Assembly: GCF_014303395.1 (NCBI RefSeq)
Contig: NZ_CP060298.1
Coordinates: 2,232,001 to 2,296,000, forward strand
DNA: 64,000 nucleotides
Direction: 5' to 3'
Origin: Nakamurella sp. PAMC28650
GTDB lineage: Bacteria; Actinomycetota; Actinomycetes; Mycobacteriales; Nakamurellaceae
The notes beneath the pieces were generated by a model, which did no database searches, had not been told where the DNA came from, and saw only the letters and a program-made list of their open reading frames with translations. The stretch's first letter is position 1, and every line of letters starts with the position of its first letter. Shown here one piece after another: positions 39,821 through 52,904 of the stretch. Position numbers and translations under genes: made by a program.

Positions 39821-40258
39821 ATGGGTAGCTCAGGCCCCGGGATCTTCGAAAACGATGCGGCACAGGGCTTTCTGGTCTCGCTGCAGGCGGCCCGGCCGAC
39901 CGACGTCGGCGATCTGATCTCCGCTGCACTGCGCAGGGTGGCCCAGGCCGAGCAGCCGCTGGCCATTGCGGACGTGCAGTCGGCGCTGGTGGCGCTGGCC
40001 CTTCTGCTGGCCGAATTCGACGGTGACGTGCTGGTCGGGGCGAACGACCCGACTGCGGTCGCGGCCTGGTTCGTCGACCTGGAGATCGAGCTCACCCCGT
40101 CCCGCCGGCAGCTGGCCGGGGCTGCCCTCAACCGCATCCTGCTGGCCCAGGACAACGAGTGGGCGACCCGGTGGGCCGGGTCGGAGCAGGGGCAGCAGGC
40201 CCGCTCGACGGTCAAGGGTCTGCGGGATCTGCTGGCCGATTCGGCGGTCCAGGAGTAG
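39821..40258 (+). CDS. DUF4259-like protein
   Basis: The 145-residue protein begins with GPGIFENDAAQGFLVSL, resembling the 'W/S-G-x-G-x-F-x-N-D-x-A-x-D-F' start of DUF4259 proteins, and continues as mostly helical sequence. No signal peptide or membrane segment. The function of the family is unknown. The ATG is preceded by AGGAGGGG. It lies between tsaD and groES. Confidence 0.65.
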   Translation: MGSSGPGIFENDAAQGFLVSLQAARPTDVGDLISAALRRVAQAEQPLAIADVQSALVALALLLAEFDGDVLVGANDPTAVAAWFVDLEIELTPSRRQLAGAALNRILLAQDNEWATRWAGSEQGQQARSTVKGLRDLLADSAVQE

Positions 40259-40295
40259 GTCGCCCGGTGGCCCGGAGAATAAACCGACCCCCGGG

Positions 40296-40329
40296 TTGAG
40301 ACCTGGCACTCTCGTGGCTAGAGTGCTAG
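40296..40329 (+). promoter_or_regulatory. groES promoter with CIRCE operator
   Basis: TTGAGA (40296-40301) and TAGAGT (40319-40324) are 17 bp apart. Overlapping them is CTGGCACTC-N9-GAGTGCTAG (40303-40329), one base from the perfect CIRCE inverted repeat. CIRCE is bound by HrcA, so groES-groEL are expected to be repressed by HrcA and induced by heat. hrcA itself is not in the window. Confidence 0.9.
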
Positions 40330-40471
40330 TTGCACGGTGCAGCGACGGCCCGGCTCCCGCGACGACGGGCCTGCCATTGCTCCGTCGGCCGACGTGTACC
40401 TGCGCCGGTCAGCAGTGCTCCCAGGTTCGTCCGCAGACTCTTTTCAGACCCCAGAAGGGGGAGATCACACC

Positions 40472-40768
40472 GTGAGCGTGAAGATCCAGCCGCTCGAGGA
40501 CAAGATCCTCGTCCAGGCCAACGAAGCCGAGACGACGACCGCCTCCGGCATCGTCATCCCCGATACCGCCAAGGAAAAGCCGCAGGAGGGCACCGTCCTC
40601 GCTGTCGGACCGGGCCGTATCGATGACAACGGCAACCGGGTTCCGGTCGATGTCGCCGAAGGTGACGTCGTCATCTACTCCAAGTACGGCGGGACCGAGG
40701 TCAAGTACTCGGGCCAGGAGTACCTGATCCTGTCGGCACGCGACGTGCTCGCCAAGGTCACCAAGTGA
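40472..40768 (+). CDS. groES: Co-chaperonin GroES
   Basis: A 98-residue GroES that caps the GroEL chamber. The mobile loop [20 protein letters not shown] is intact. The GTG at 40472 follows GAAGGGGGAG; a second GTG two codons later is also possible. Preceded by a CIRCE operator. Confidence 0.96.
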   Translation: MSVKIQPLEDKILVQANEAETTTASGIVIPDTAKEKPQEGTVLAVGPGRIDDNGNRVPVDVAEGDVVIYSKYGGTEVKYSGQEYLILSARDVLAKVTK

Positions 40769-40788
40769 CCTCTGGTCGCTGATCCATG

Positions 40789-40830
40789 CCTGCGCCCCGG
40801 CTTCCGCTCATCGCGGGGTCGGGGCGTAGG
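40789..40830 (+). terminator. Hairpin between groES and groEL
   Basis: CCTGCGCCCCG (40789-40799) pairs with CGGGGCGTAGG (40820-40830) with one mismatch. There is no U-tract. It may be an attenuator or processing site that sets different groES and groEL levels rather than a full terminator. Confidence 0.45.
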
Positions 40831-40878
40831 TGTTTCACCCGTTCATCCCTGGCAACATTCATCTCCCGCACCATCTGA

Positions 40879-42525
<1,647 letters not shown>

Positions 42526-42985
42526 TCGGTGAACACCGCCACCTCGGGTGGCACGTCGGAACGGTCGGCGACGACGAAGCGGGCAGTGCCGGAAATCTAC
42601 GGCGCTGCCCGCTTTCGTCGCTCCCACTACTTTCAGTCACGTCCCTGCGGAATGTCCGGCTTGCGTCACTCGGATGACCCGGCTACCTGCTCGGACGCGG
42701 CCCTATTGATGACGTTGCGCGGAGCTCGCAGGTCGAGGCGCCATCATTCGGCTCCGTTCGAGACCTTTTTCAACTATTGGAGTGACGCCGTGAATGCGCG
42801 AAGGGGTGACAGGCGGACCCCGCTCGTCTAGCCTTCACCTCATGCCACTGAAGAGTGCAGGGTGCAGGCGTCGGAGTGGGTGTGCCACCACGAGCGCCCT
42901 TCCGACTGTGCCGAACGAGTTGATGAGGTACCCCTGCTCACCCGCGGTCACCGCAGCGATGTCGGTCGGTGATCGTGCGCCGGAG
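42526..42985. other. Intergenic region between groEL1 and whiB3-like gene
   Basis: After the groEL terminator (42572-42620) about 365 bp contain nothing I can assign. Short open frames on the plus strand overlap the whiB-like gene and are rejected. The two flanking genes converge. Confidence 0.5.
42572..42620 (+). terminator. Strong hairpin terminator after groEL1
   Basis: A stem of about 19 bp (GACGAA-GCGGGCAGTGCCG with CGGCGCTGCCCGCTTTCGTC, one bulge and one G-U pair) around a loop of about 8 nt. It lies between convergent genes and could serve both. Confidence 0.7.
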
Positions 42986-43273
42986 TCAGCCGGCCCGGAC
43001 GGACAGATCCAGCAGCTGCTGACGCTCCCCCTCGGAGAGTCCGCCCCAGATTCCGTAGGGTTCGTGTACCTCCAGCGCGTGCGCCCTGCAGGCGATCAGG
43101 GCGGGGCACTCCTGGCAGACGGCCTTCGCAGTGGCTTCGCGCCGACTCCGGGCCGGGCCCCGTTCGCCCTCCGGGTGGAAGAAGAAGGAACTCGCCATCC
43201 CACGGCAGGCAGCATGCAGTTGCCAGTCCCACACGTCGGCATTCGGTCCAGGAAGACGCCTGGTATCGGCCAT
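42986..43273 (-). CDS. whiB3: WhiB-family iron-sulfur regulator, WhiB3-like
   Basis: The 95-residue protein has the four cluster cysteines (AACRG, VCQEC and IACRA) and the WhiB turn GIWGG. The N-terminus LPGPNADVWDWQL is characteristic of WhiB3, and the groEL1-whiB3-sigD neighbourhood is the mycobacterial one. WhiB proteins carry a [4Fe-4S] cluster sensitive to O2 and NO and bind the primary sigma factor. Start at ATG 43273 (GGAGG 11 nt upstream); an ATG 18 nt earlier is possible. Confidence 0.88.
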   Translation of the reverse strand: MADTRRLPGPNADVWDWQLHAACRGMASSFFFHPEGERGPARSRREATAKAVCQECPALIACRAHALEVHEPYGIWGGLSEGERQQLLDLSVRAG

Positions 43274-43873
43274 GGTGCTGTCCACCTCCATCGCTCGCCG
43301 CCGTCGACGAACGCGTTGAAGGCAAGCTCGCGGTCAGGTGCTGGCAGAGGCCGGAACCCAGCACGATCTGGTCGCATCCGCATTGATATCGACGCTGCTG
43401 TGATCATGACCCTAGGCCCTTCGCCCGGGCGCATCAAGAGCCGATCCGGGATCGTCGAAGATCGAATTCACCCCGCCGGAGCGGCTGGAAGCACGGGTCG
43501 CGGCGATCCGGTGCGCCGTGCCGGCGGGCGTATTCCCCCGGTTGGGCGTTCGTCCGTGGTGATGAACGGGTGGACCGGAGGCCCCATCAGAGAATCTGCG
43601 TGCGCTCCGTGGTCACGATTGAGCATCAACGAGCCCTTGTGACGTACTCAGAGCTACGTCTCAGCTACACTCCGTCAAAGTTCATCATCTTTGTGTCATG
43701 GTTTGGCCTCTGAGATCCATTTTGGGGCGAACGGCGGTACTCGAACGGGTGTTACCCGGTCGGGGCTTTGCAAGATGCTGGTTCCAGACATCGATGTTCG
43801 ACCGGGCGACATCCCCGTCCGGTCGACGACCGCCGGCGACGCATCGCCGGCGAACACGCGGAAAGAGGTTGGC
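43274..43873. other. Divergent promoter region between whiB3-like and bldM-like genes
   Basis: About 600 bp. The segment near 43635-43715 is less GC-rich than its surroundings and holds an inverted repeat (43641-43660) and a TACACT hexamer (43666-43671). Open frames here are not convincing. It probably contains the promoters of both divergent regulators. Confidence 0.5.
43641..43660. promoter_or_regulatory. Inverted repeat upstream of bldM-like gene
   Basis: GACGTA and TACGTC are perfect inverted halves with an 8-bp spacer (CTCAGAGC). A partial direct repeat CTCAG(AG)CTAC overlaps it. It lies just before a TACACT -10-like hexamer. It could be an operator; the regulator is unknown. Confidence 0.4.
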
Positions 43874-44470
43874 ATGACCAGCGTCCTGATTTGCGATGAG
43901 CGCCGTAGTGCCCGGGACGGCTTGAACCGGGTGATGGCCTCCGTGCCGTCCGTCCAGTCGATCGACTGCGTCGGTGGTGGCGACGAGCTGCTCGGCCGGT
44001 ACGGCCGGGAGGCGGCCGATGTGGTGCTGATCGGGACCCAGCGGGCATTGACCAGTGGTATCGAGGCGACCCGCCGGCTGCTGGCGATCCACCCCTCTGC
44101 GGTCGTGATCGTCTTCGGCTCACCTGACGACACGGCCTCCATCGCCGCCGCCATCGCGTGTGGCGCCCGTGGATTCCTTCGATGGGACGCGACGCAACCG
44201 GAGATCGTGGCCGCGCTGGCCGACACGCTGACCAGCCCGCGGATTCCTTCGCCGCGCGATGCGGTCGACGGTCAGGCGCAGTTGACCGAGCGTGAGCTGC
44301 AGGTGCTCCGGGGGATGAGCCAGGGGCAGTCGAACGGTGAGATCGGAAAGGAACTGTTCCTGTCCGAGGACACCATCAAGACCCACGCACGCCGGCTCTT
44401 CCGCAAGCTCGGCGCTCGCGACCGGGCGCAGGCCGTGGCAGTGGGCTTCCGCCGCGGACTCGTGGCCTGA
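43874..44470 (+). CDS. bldM: BldM-like atypical response regulator
   Basis: A 198-residue protein with a receiver domain and LuxR-type helix-turn-helix (LTERELQVLRGMSQGQSNGE, then LSEDTIKTHARRLFRKLGAR). The C-terminal half closely matches BldM of Streptomyces, which controls aerial development. The phosphoacceptor strand reads ADVVLIGTQ, so Gly replaces the usual Asp: phosphorylation at the canonical site is not possible. Start at ATG 43874 with AGAGG upstream. No kinase gene adjoins it. Confidence 0.85.
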   Translation: MTSVLICDERRSARDGLNRVMASVPSVQSIDCVGGGDELLGRYGREAADVVLIGTQRALTSGIEATRRLLAIHPSAVVIVFGSPDDTASIAAAIACGARGFLRWDATQPEIVAALADTLTSPRIPSPRDAVDGQAQLTERELQVLRGMSQGQSNGEIGKELFLSEDTIKTHARRLFRKLGARDRAQAVAVGFRRGLVA

Positions 44471-44545
44471 AGAGGGATGTCGCCGGCCGGGCGGCGCAGC
44501 TAGGATCAACTCGTCCTGCCCGCTGTTCGGGGCGGCCCTGTAACG

Positions 44546-44557
44546 GACAGGCCTGTC
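44546..44557. promoter_or_regulatory. 12-bp palindrome upstream of sigD
   Basis: GACAGGCCTGTC is a perfect palindrome ending 6 bp before the sigD start codon. It could bind a dimeric regulator or affect translation; no family is recognised. Confidence 0.3.
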
Positions 44558-44563
44558 ACAACG

Positions 44564-45165
44564 ATGGATCACGTAGAGGATGCACCTGAAGGCGACGGAT
44601 TCGAATCCGTCGTCGACAGCGCTGTCCGCGGGGATCGCGGCGCTCTGGGAATCCTGCTGGCTCGAATCCATCCACTCGTCGTGCGGTACTGCCGTTCACG
44701 GCTGTCCGCCGGTCACAAGTCCCTGTCGACCGCAGACGATGTCGCGCAGGAGGTGTGCATGGCTGTGGTCACAGCTCTGCCCACGTACCGTCGGGACGGC
44801 TGGCCCTTCCTGGCCTTCGTCTACGGCATCGCCGCCCACAAGGTGGTGGACGCCCATCGCGCGGCCGGCCGCTCCAGATCCGTTCCGGTGGCAGACATCC
44901 CGGAAACCGTGAGTACCGATCTCGGGCCGGAGCAGAACGCAGTCGCGACCAGTGTGGCCGACACCATGGCGACCCTGCTGGCCACCCTCCCGGTGAATCA
45001 GCAGGAGATCCTGCGCCTGCGCGTGGCCGTCGGGTTGTCCGCCGACGAGACCGCCGATGCCCTGGGCATGACGGCCGGGGCGGTCCGCGTGGCCCAGCAC
45101 CGCGCGCTGACCAAGTTGCGCACGATGCTCGAACACGACATCGGCCTGCTCGAGCAGGTGGTCTG

Positions 45166-45166
<1 letters not shown>
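44564..45166 (+). CDS. sigD: ECF-type sigma factor, SigD/ShbA-like
   Basis: A 200-residue sigma factor with region 2 (LVVRYCRSRL, TADDVAQEVCMAVVTALPTY) and region 4 (VNQQEILRLRVAVGLSADET, TAGAVRVAQHRALTKLR). Position next to rsdA, guaB and groEL matches SigD of mycobacteria and ShbA of Streptomyces, which drives the principal sigma gene. Which role applies here is unknown. Its TGA shares a base with the rsdA ATG. Confidence 0.88.
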
Positions 45167-48049
<2,883 letters not shown>

Positions 48050-48110
48050 TTTCTCCGTGTCACGGTGTTCCGGTGTTCCCCCGCAGGTGTGGTACCCGAT
48101 GGGTCGTGGA

Positions 48111-48126
48111 GGACCGTCGACGGTCC
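48111..48126. promoter_or_regulatory. 16-bp palindrome between guaB and guaB3
   Basis: GGACCGTCGACGGTCC is a perfect palindrome in the 147-bp gap. It may be an operator for guaB3 or a weak hairpin; nothing links it to a known regulator. Confidence 0.3.
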
Positions 48127-48196
48127 CACATGTGCGCCTCCGTGTCACACCGCAGCCGTCCAGTCCTGAAATCCCTACCTGCATCTGGAGAACAAC

Positions 48197-49324
48197 GTGA
48201 ACGAGACCGTCGAGATCGGCATGGGCCGGACGGCCCGCCGCACCTACGGGCTGGACGACGTCGCCATCGTGCCGTCGCGCCGTACCCGGTCCTCGTCGCA
48301 GGTCTCGACGGCCTGGCAGATCGACGCCTACCGGTTCGAGATCCCGCTGCTCACCGCAGCCTGCGACGCGGTGGTCTCGCCGGCCGTCGCGACGGCGGTC
48401 GGCAAGCTCGGCGGTCTGGGCGTGATCGACGGCGAGGGTCTCTGGGCCCGGCACGCCGATCCGCAGAAGGTGATCGACGGGATCGTGGCGCTGGGTCCCG
48501 ACGCAGACGCCACCGAGGTGCTGGCCGAGCTGCAGGCCGCCTACTCCGTCCCCGTCGACGAGGACCTGCTGGCCGAGGCGATCGGCACCCTGCGCAACGG
48601 CGGGTCGACGGTGGCGATCCGGCTCTCCCCGCAGAACGCCGCCGCGCTCGCCCCGAAGGCGATCGCCGCCGGCATCGAGATGCTGATCATCCAGGGCACC
48701 ATCGTCTCCGCCGAGCACGTCCAGGTCGGTGGCGAGGCGCTCAACCTCAAGTCCTTCATCGCCGACCTGGATGTCCCGGTGATCGTCGGAGGGGCGACCA
48801 ATTATCAGACCGCCACCCACCTGATGCGGACCGGAGCGGCCGGCATCATCATCGGCACCGGCAGCGGTGCCCATGCGACGACCGCCGACGTACTCGGCAT
48901 CGCGGTCCCGATGGCCACCGCCATCGCCGACGCCGCCGCCGCGAGGCGCTCCTATCTCGACGAGACCGGCGGCCGCTACGTGCATGTCATCGCCGCCGGT
49001 GATCTGCACACGAGCGCCGACATCGCCAAGGCGATCGCCTGCGGTGCCGACGCGGTGATGTTGGGCGAGCCGCTGACCGAGGCCGCGGAGGCACCGGCCG
49101 GTGGCTGGTTCTGGCCCACTACGGCCGCCCATCCGGTGCTGCCCCGGGGCTTCGCCGGACCGTGCGGTTTCGCCGACGTGTCCCTGGAGCAGCTCCTGCT
49201 GGGGCCGGCGGTCAGTGCCGACGGCACCAGCAACCTGTTCGGCGCCCTGCGCCGCGCAATGGCCAAGGCCGGCTACTCCGACCTGAAGGAGTTCCAGAAG
49301 GTCGGCCTCACCGTTCGCGGCTGA
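48197..49324 (+). CDS. guaB3: GuaB3-family IMP dehydrogenase-like protein
   Basis: The 375-residue protein keeps the IMPDH/GMPR barrel but lacks CBS domains and is the actinobacterial GuaB3 type (MGRTARRTYGLDDVAIVPSR). The phosphate-binding GAAGIIIGTGSGA is present, while the catalytic Cys loop of true IMPDH is not seen in the same form. Recent work on the family suggests GMP reductase activity. GTG start with GGAG upstream. Confidence 0.88.
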   Translation: MNETVEIGMGRTARRTYGLDDVAIVPSRRTRSSSQVSTAWQIDAYRFEIPLLTAACDAVVSPAVATAVGKLGGLGVIDGEGLWARHADPQKVIDGIVALGPDADATEVLAELQAAYSVPVDEDLLAEAIGTLRNGGSTVAIRLSPQNAAALAPKAIAAGIEMLIIQGTIVSAEHVQVGGEALNLKSFIADLDVPVIVGGATNYQTATHLMRTGAAGIIIGTGSGAHATTADVLGIAVPMATAIADAAAARRSYLDETGGRYVHVIAAGDLHTSADIAKAIACGADAVMLGEPLTEAAEAPAGGWFWPTTAAHPVLPRGFAGPCGFADVSLEQLLLGPAVSADGTSNLFGALRRAMAKAGYSDLKEFQKVGLTVRG

Positions 49325-49396
49325 CCCGCCCGGCCCCGCCCCCGCCCCCCCGGCCCCGCCCCCCCGCCCCGCCCCCCCGCCCCGCCCCCGGCCCGC

Positions 49397-49477
49397 CCCG
49401 CGCTGATCAACTTCCACGGCGCTCATGATCGGGTCCATTTCCGTCACTCCAGTCCCAGAACGGCGACGTTCATGAGC
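49397..49477. repeat. Palindromic intergenic element, copy D (reverse orientation, truncated)
   Basis: The left arm CGCGCTGATCAACTT (49397-49411) and inner arms GGCGCTCATGA and TTCATGAGCGC are present, but the second outer arm is missing. The reverse complement aligns with copies B and C, including GGGACTGGAGTGA. It lies between guaB3 and the ROK kinase. Confidence 0.75.
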
Positions 49478-49516
49478 GCAGCGGCGGCGGAGCGGGTCGA
49501 AGCCGCACCTGGTCGA

Positions 49517-49522
49517 TACGAT
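49517..49522 (+). promoter_or_regulatory. -10 element for a leaderless ROK-kinase transcript
   Basis: TACGAT lies 7 nt before the GTG start, with no ribosome-binding site between. Geometry fits a leaderless transcript. Confidence 0.4.
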
Positions 49523-49529
49523 CTGCTCC

Positions 49530-50450
49530 GTGGATCAGGTCGTGGTGGCGCTGGATGTGGGCGGAACGTCGATCAAGGCGGCGCTGATCGACGAGCAGGG
49601 CGCGGTGCTGATGGCGACCCGGCGGCCGACCGGCGTCGAACTAGGTCCGGCGGCCGTGGTGGCCGGCATCGTCGATCTCGCCGCCGAACTTGCTGCGCAC
49701 ACCGACTTCACCGTCAGGGCGATCGGGCTCTGCGTCCCGGGCACCGTCGACGCGGCCGCCGGGATCGCCCGCTACGCAGCGAATCTCGGCTGGGTCGATG
49801 CCCCGCTCGTCGCGCTGATCCAGGACCGGACCGGGTTGCCCGTCGTGCTCGCCCACGATGTGCGGACCGCCGCGCTGGCCGAGGCCCGTTGCGGCGTGGG
49901 AGGCGGCACCGGAACGATGTTCTTCCTCGCGATCGGGACGGGGATCGCCGGAGGGCTGGCCACCGACGGCGTCGTCGATGACGGTGCCACCGGCCTGGCC
50001 GGCGAGATCGGGCATCTCGTGGTGCGTCCGGGCGGGCCACCGTGCCACTGCGGGAATCACGGGTGCCTCGAGGCCATCGCCTCGGCGTCCCGCATCTCCT
50101 CCCGGTACGCCGCACTGACGGCTGCGTCGCCGGTCTCGGCGCGCGAGATCGCCGATCGTGTGGGCACCGGAGAAACTGCAGCGCAAAAGATCTGGAGCGA
50201 AGCGGTAGATGCTCTCGCTGATGCGCTGGCCGCGGCCACGGTACTGATGGACCCGGGCCGATTCGTCATCGGGGGTGGGTTGTCGCTGGCCGGTCATCTC
50301 CTGACCGATCCACTCGAGATCGCCCTGGCGCAGCGCCTGACCTTCCGTCCGGCGCCGCCGATCTCGCTGAGCGTGCTCGGTGACGAGGCCGGCGTGCTCG
50401 GAGCCGCCCTCCGTGCGTGGGACCACCTCGACACCGCAGGGAAACGATGA
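49530..50450 (+). CDS. ROK-family sugar kinase, probably for N-acetylglucosamine or glucose
   Basis: A 306-residue ROK kinase. ATP-binding ALDVGGTSIKAAL is at the N-terminus, and the zinc-binding CHCGNHGC with the preceding EIGH motif is clear. ROK kinases phosphorylate glucose or amino sugars. The 4-nt overlap with nagA suggests N-acetylglucosamine as substrate, giving the GlcNAc-6-phosphate that NagA uses, but this is inference from context. Confidence 0.87.
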   Translation: MDQVVVALDVGGTSIKAALIDEQGAVLMATRRPTGVELGPAAVVAGIVDLAAELAAHTDFTVRAIGLCVPGTVDAAAGIARYAANLGWVDAPLVALIQDRTGLPVVLAHDVRTAALAEARCGVGGGTGTMFFLAIGTGIAGGLATDGVVDDGATGLAGEIGHLVVRPGGPPCHCGNHGCLEAIASASRISSRYAALTAASPVSAREIADRVGTGETAAQKIWSEAVDALADALAAATVLMDPGRFVIGGGLSLAGHLLTDPLEIALAQRLTFRPAPPISLSVLGDEAGVLGAALRAWDHLDTAGKR

Positions 50451-51601
50451 CCGGCCTGCGCCTGACGGGCGGACGCGTGGTGACGCCTGACGGCGTCCTG
50501 GAATCCGGCACGGTCGTCGTGGACGGTGGCCGCATCGTGTCGGTCGGGGCCGGGCCGGACCAGGGGGGCGGCGATGTCGTCGTCCAGACCTACGATCTGG
50601 CCGGCCTTCTGGTGCTGCCCGGCTTCATCGACCTGCACGTGCACGGCGGCGGGGGAGCGACCTTCGACGAAGGCGCGGCGTCGATCGCGACGGGCCTGGC
50701 CACCCACCGGGCCAACGGCACCACCCGTTCCCTGGTCTCACTGGTGACGGCCCCGGCCGGTCAGATGGCGGCCACCATCGCCGTCGCGGCGGCCTACGCG
50801 GCGACGGATCCGGGCGTGCTCGGGCTGCACCTGGAGGGCCCCTTCCTCTCGGTGGACCGTCGGGGGGTGCACGATCCCGCGTCGCTGTTGATGCCCGATC
50901 CGCTTTTGCTGCAACGCTTTCTCGATGCGGGGGCCGGGTCGGTCAGGGTGGTCACCGTCGCACCCGAGCTCCCCGGCGGCCTCGACCTGGTGCGCCAACT
51001 CGTCGCGGACGGCGTTCATGCTGCGGTCGGCCACTCCGATGCCGGCTACGACGTTGCGCTGCAGGCCTTCCGGGTCGGAGCGGACCTCGTCACGCACGCC
51101 TTCAACGGAATGCGTCCGCTGCACCACCGGGATCCGGCGATCATCGGTGCGGCGATGGACGCCGGGGTGGTGCTGGAGGCGATCAACGACGGCGTGCACC
51201 TACATGACGCGACCGTCCGGTTGCTGCGGTCGATCGCGCCCGGCCGCATCGCGCTGATCACCGACGCCATGGGGGCGACCTGCGCCGCGGACGGCCAGTA
51301 CCGGCTGGGCGCGTTCGACGTGCAGGTGACGGGCGGCGAGGCGCGTCTGGCGAACGGCACCATCGCGGGATCGACCCTGACCATGGGGGCGGCGGTGAAG
51401 CGGGCGGTGCAGCAGGTGGGGATGTCTCTCGTCGAGGCGGCCAGCGCCGCCTCACTGGTGCCGGCCACGTTGTTGGGGGTGGCGGATCGGTTCGGCTCCC
51501 TCCGACCCGGCCGAGCCGCCGACCTGGTCGTCACCGACGCCGATCTGAACATCCGCGCCGTCATGATCTCCGGCGAATGGAACGACGACCGCCGCCCCTG
51601 A
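50447..51601 (+). CDS. nagA: N-acetylglucosamine-6-phosphate deacetylase
   Basis: Removes acetate from GlcNAc-6-phosphate, feeding glucosamine-6-phosphate into glycolysis or cell-wall recycling. The amidohydrolase metal site reads HVHGGGG, LHLEGPF, VGHSDAGY, HAFNGM and ITDAMGA. It is 384 residues. The start ATG overlaps the kinase stop by 4 nt. A perfect palindrome follows 26 bp after the stop. Confidence 0.93.
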   Translation: MTGLRLTGGRVVTPDGVLESGTVVVDGGRIVSVGAGPDQGGGDVVVQTYDLAGLLVLPGFIDLHVHGGGGATFDEGAASIATGLATHRANGTTRSLVSLVTAPAGQMAATIAVAAAYAATDPGVLGLHLEGPFLSVDRRGVHDPASLLMPDPLLLQRFLDAGAGSVRVVTVAPELPGGLDLVRQLVADGVHAAVGHSDAGYDVALQAFRVGADLVTHAFNGMRPLHHRDPAIIGAAMDAGVVLEAINDGVHLHDATVRLLRSIAPGRIALITDAMGATCAADGQYRLGAFDVQVTGGEARLANGTIAGSTLTMGAAVKRAVQQVGMSLVEAASAASLVPATLLGVADRFGSLRPGRAADLVVTDADLNIRAVMISGEWNDDRRP

Positions 51602-51626
51602 CGCCGGGATGCCCGGATACGCGCGG

Positions 51627-51670
51627 ACGTCCTGCACAGTGCGGCCTATAGGCCGCACTGTGCAGGACGT
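51627..51670. repeat. 44-bp perfect palindrome, copy 1
   Basis: Two 22-bp arms meet at the centre CCTATAGG with no loop; the left arm begins ACGTCCTGCACAGTGCGGCC. It lies between the convergent ends of nagA and the anti-sigma-like gene. A second copy at 53475-53516 is identical except for one compensated base pair. It could act as a bidirectional terminator or a repeat-element terminus. Confidence 0.9.
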
Positions 51671-51695
51671 TGCGGGTTGGGGGTGCGGGCCGCTG

Positions 51696-52904
51696 TCAGT
51701 CGATGAAGCGAACTGCTGCCGTCGCGGTGAGCGCCGGCGTCAGGTCGTCGAGCAGTTGCCAGCTTACGCTGCCGGCACCGGCCACCAGTCCGGTGGTTCC
51801 GATCTGCAACTCGAGCGTGACCGTCTGCCCCGGCGCCAGCGAGGCGGGTAGCCCGGCGCAGTTGAGCCGGCCGCTCGATGCCACGACGACCGGCGTCTTC
51901 CAGGGAACCACCTGGGCGCTCTGGACGAACCGGGGGCAGCCGGCCAGTGATACGGAGGTCCGGGTGGGGTTCGTCAGCGTCGCGGTGTAAGCCAGCGGTC
52001 GACCGAGCGCCGCGGTGGCCGGCACCCGCACCGACGCGCTGAGTGATCCCAGGCTCCCAGGTCTGACGACGGTTTCCCATTGGCCGAAGGCAGTGGAGCG
52101 CCACGGGCCGAGGTTTGACGGATCGTGCGGATCCGGGGGGATGGCGACGCCCTCGAGCGAGACCCGTGGGCTGTTCCGGCCATCGCCGATGGGAACTGCC
52201 AGCCAGACGGGCGTCGCCGCCTTGCCCCGGACCGCGGCCCAGGACACGGTTCCGAACGTCAGGTCGCCCGGTTGGACCAGGAGCGTCGCCGGGAAGAAGG
52301 CGGGACCGGCCGGAGACGCGTCGATCGGCAACGGTTCGCCCCTCGCGTCGACCAGGGACCCGACGAAGTAGCCGCGCTGGAGCGCGCAGGCCGACCGACC
52401 GGTCGACCGGAGAACGATGGCGGTCGACAGCCATCCGTCATCGCGCGGAACGGTCCGACTCGAGACGACCTGGAAGTCAGCCCCTTGGCACGAACGGGTC
52501 CCGGCAGATGCACCCAGCGGCGTCGGCGTGGCGACCGTTGCGACCGGGGTCAGCCTCCCGGTCGACCCTGGCACGGCGGAGGTCCAGGTCGCCGTGGTGG
52601 CCGGATCGGTCGTGCGTGCGGGTGTTGAGGTAGCCGGCGTGGTGGACGCCACCGGCCCGGTCGATGCAGCGGGAGGTGGCGCAGTTGCCGGGTCGGTTGC
52701 GTGGTGCCGAGTCACCCAGACACCCCCACCGACGAGCAGGGCAACGGCGGCCGCCGCCGCCACCAGCGGCACCATCCGCCGCGGCCGTGTCGTTCCGCCC
52801 GCGAACCGCAGGGCGTCACAGAGAGGAAGATCGTCCTCCTCCGGATGCTCGGCATTCCACCGCGCCGCGTAGTCCTGGAGACGATCGTCAATGGGTTCGG
52901 TCAT
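51696..52904 (-). CDS. Membrane anti-sigma-like protein with exported DUF4232-type domain
   Basis: The 402-residue protein has a short cytoplasmic part (about 43 residues), one membrane helix (VPLVAAAAAVALLVGGGVWV), a Thr/Pro/Ala-rich linker and about 270 residues outside. The outside part resembles DUF4232-like beta domains and contains cysteines that could form disulfides. The gene follows the sigma factor with a 4-nt overlap, the usual arrangement for an anti-sigma factor. The cytoplasmic part is short and lacks a clear zinc-binding anti-sigma motif, so the role is inferred. Confidence 0.65.
   Translation of the reverse strand: MTEPIDDRLQDYAARWNAEHPEEDDLPLCDALRFAGGTTRPRRMVPLVAAAAAVALLVGGGVWVTRHHATDPATAPPPAASTGPVASTTPATSTPARTTDPATTATWTSAVPGSTGRLTPVATVATPTPLGASAGTRSCQGADFQVVSSRTVPRDDGWLSTAIVLRSTGRSACALQRGYFVGSLVDARGEPLPIDASPAGPAFFPATLLVQPGDLTFGTVSWAAVRGKAATPVWLAVPIGDGRNSPRVSLEGVAIPPDPHDPSNLGPWRSTAFGQWETVVRPGSLGSLSASVRVPATAALGRPLAYTATLTNPTRTSVSLAGCPRFVQSAQVVPWKTPVVVASSGRLNCAGLPASLAPGQTVTLELQIGTTGLVAGAGSVSWQLLDDLTPALTATAAVRFID

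Noticed and set aside
42794-43642. A 282-codon plus-strand frame opposite the whiB3-like gene
   Set aside because: It overlaps a clear WhiB gene on the other strand and contains no recognisable domain.
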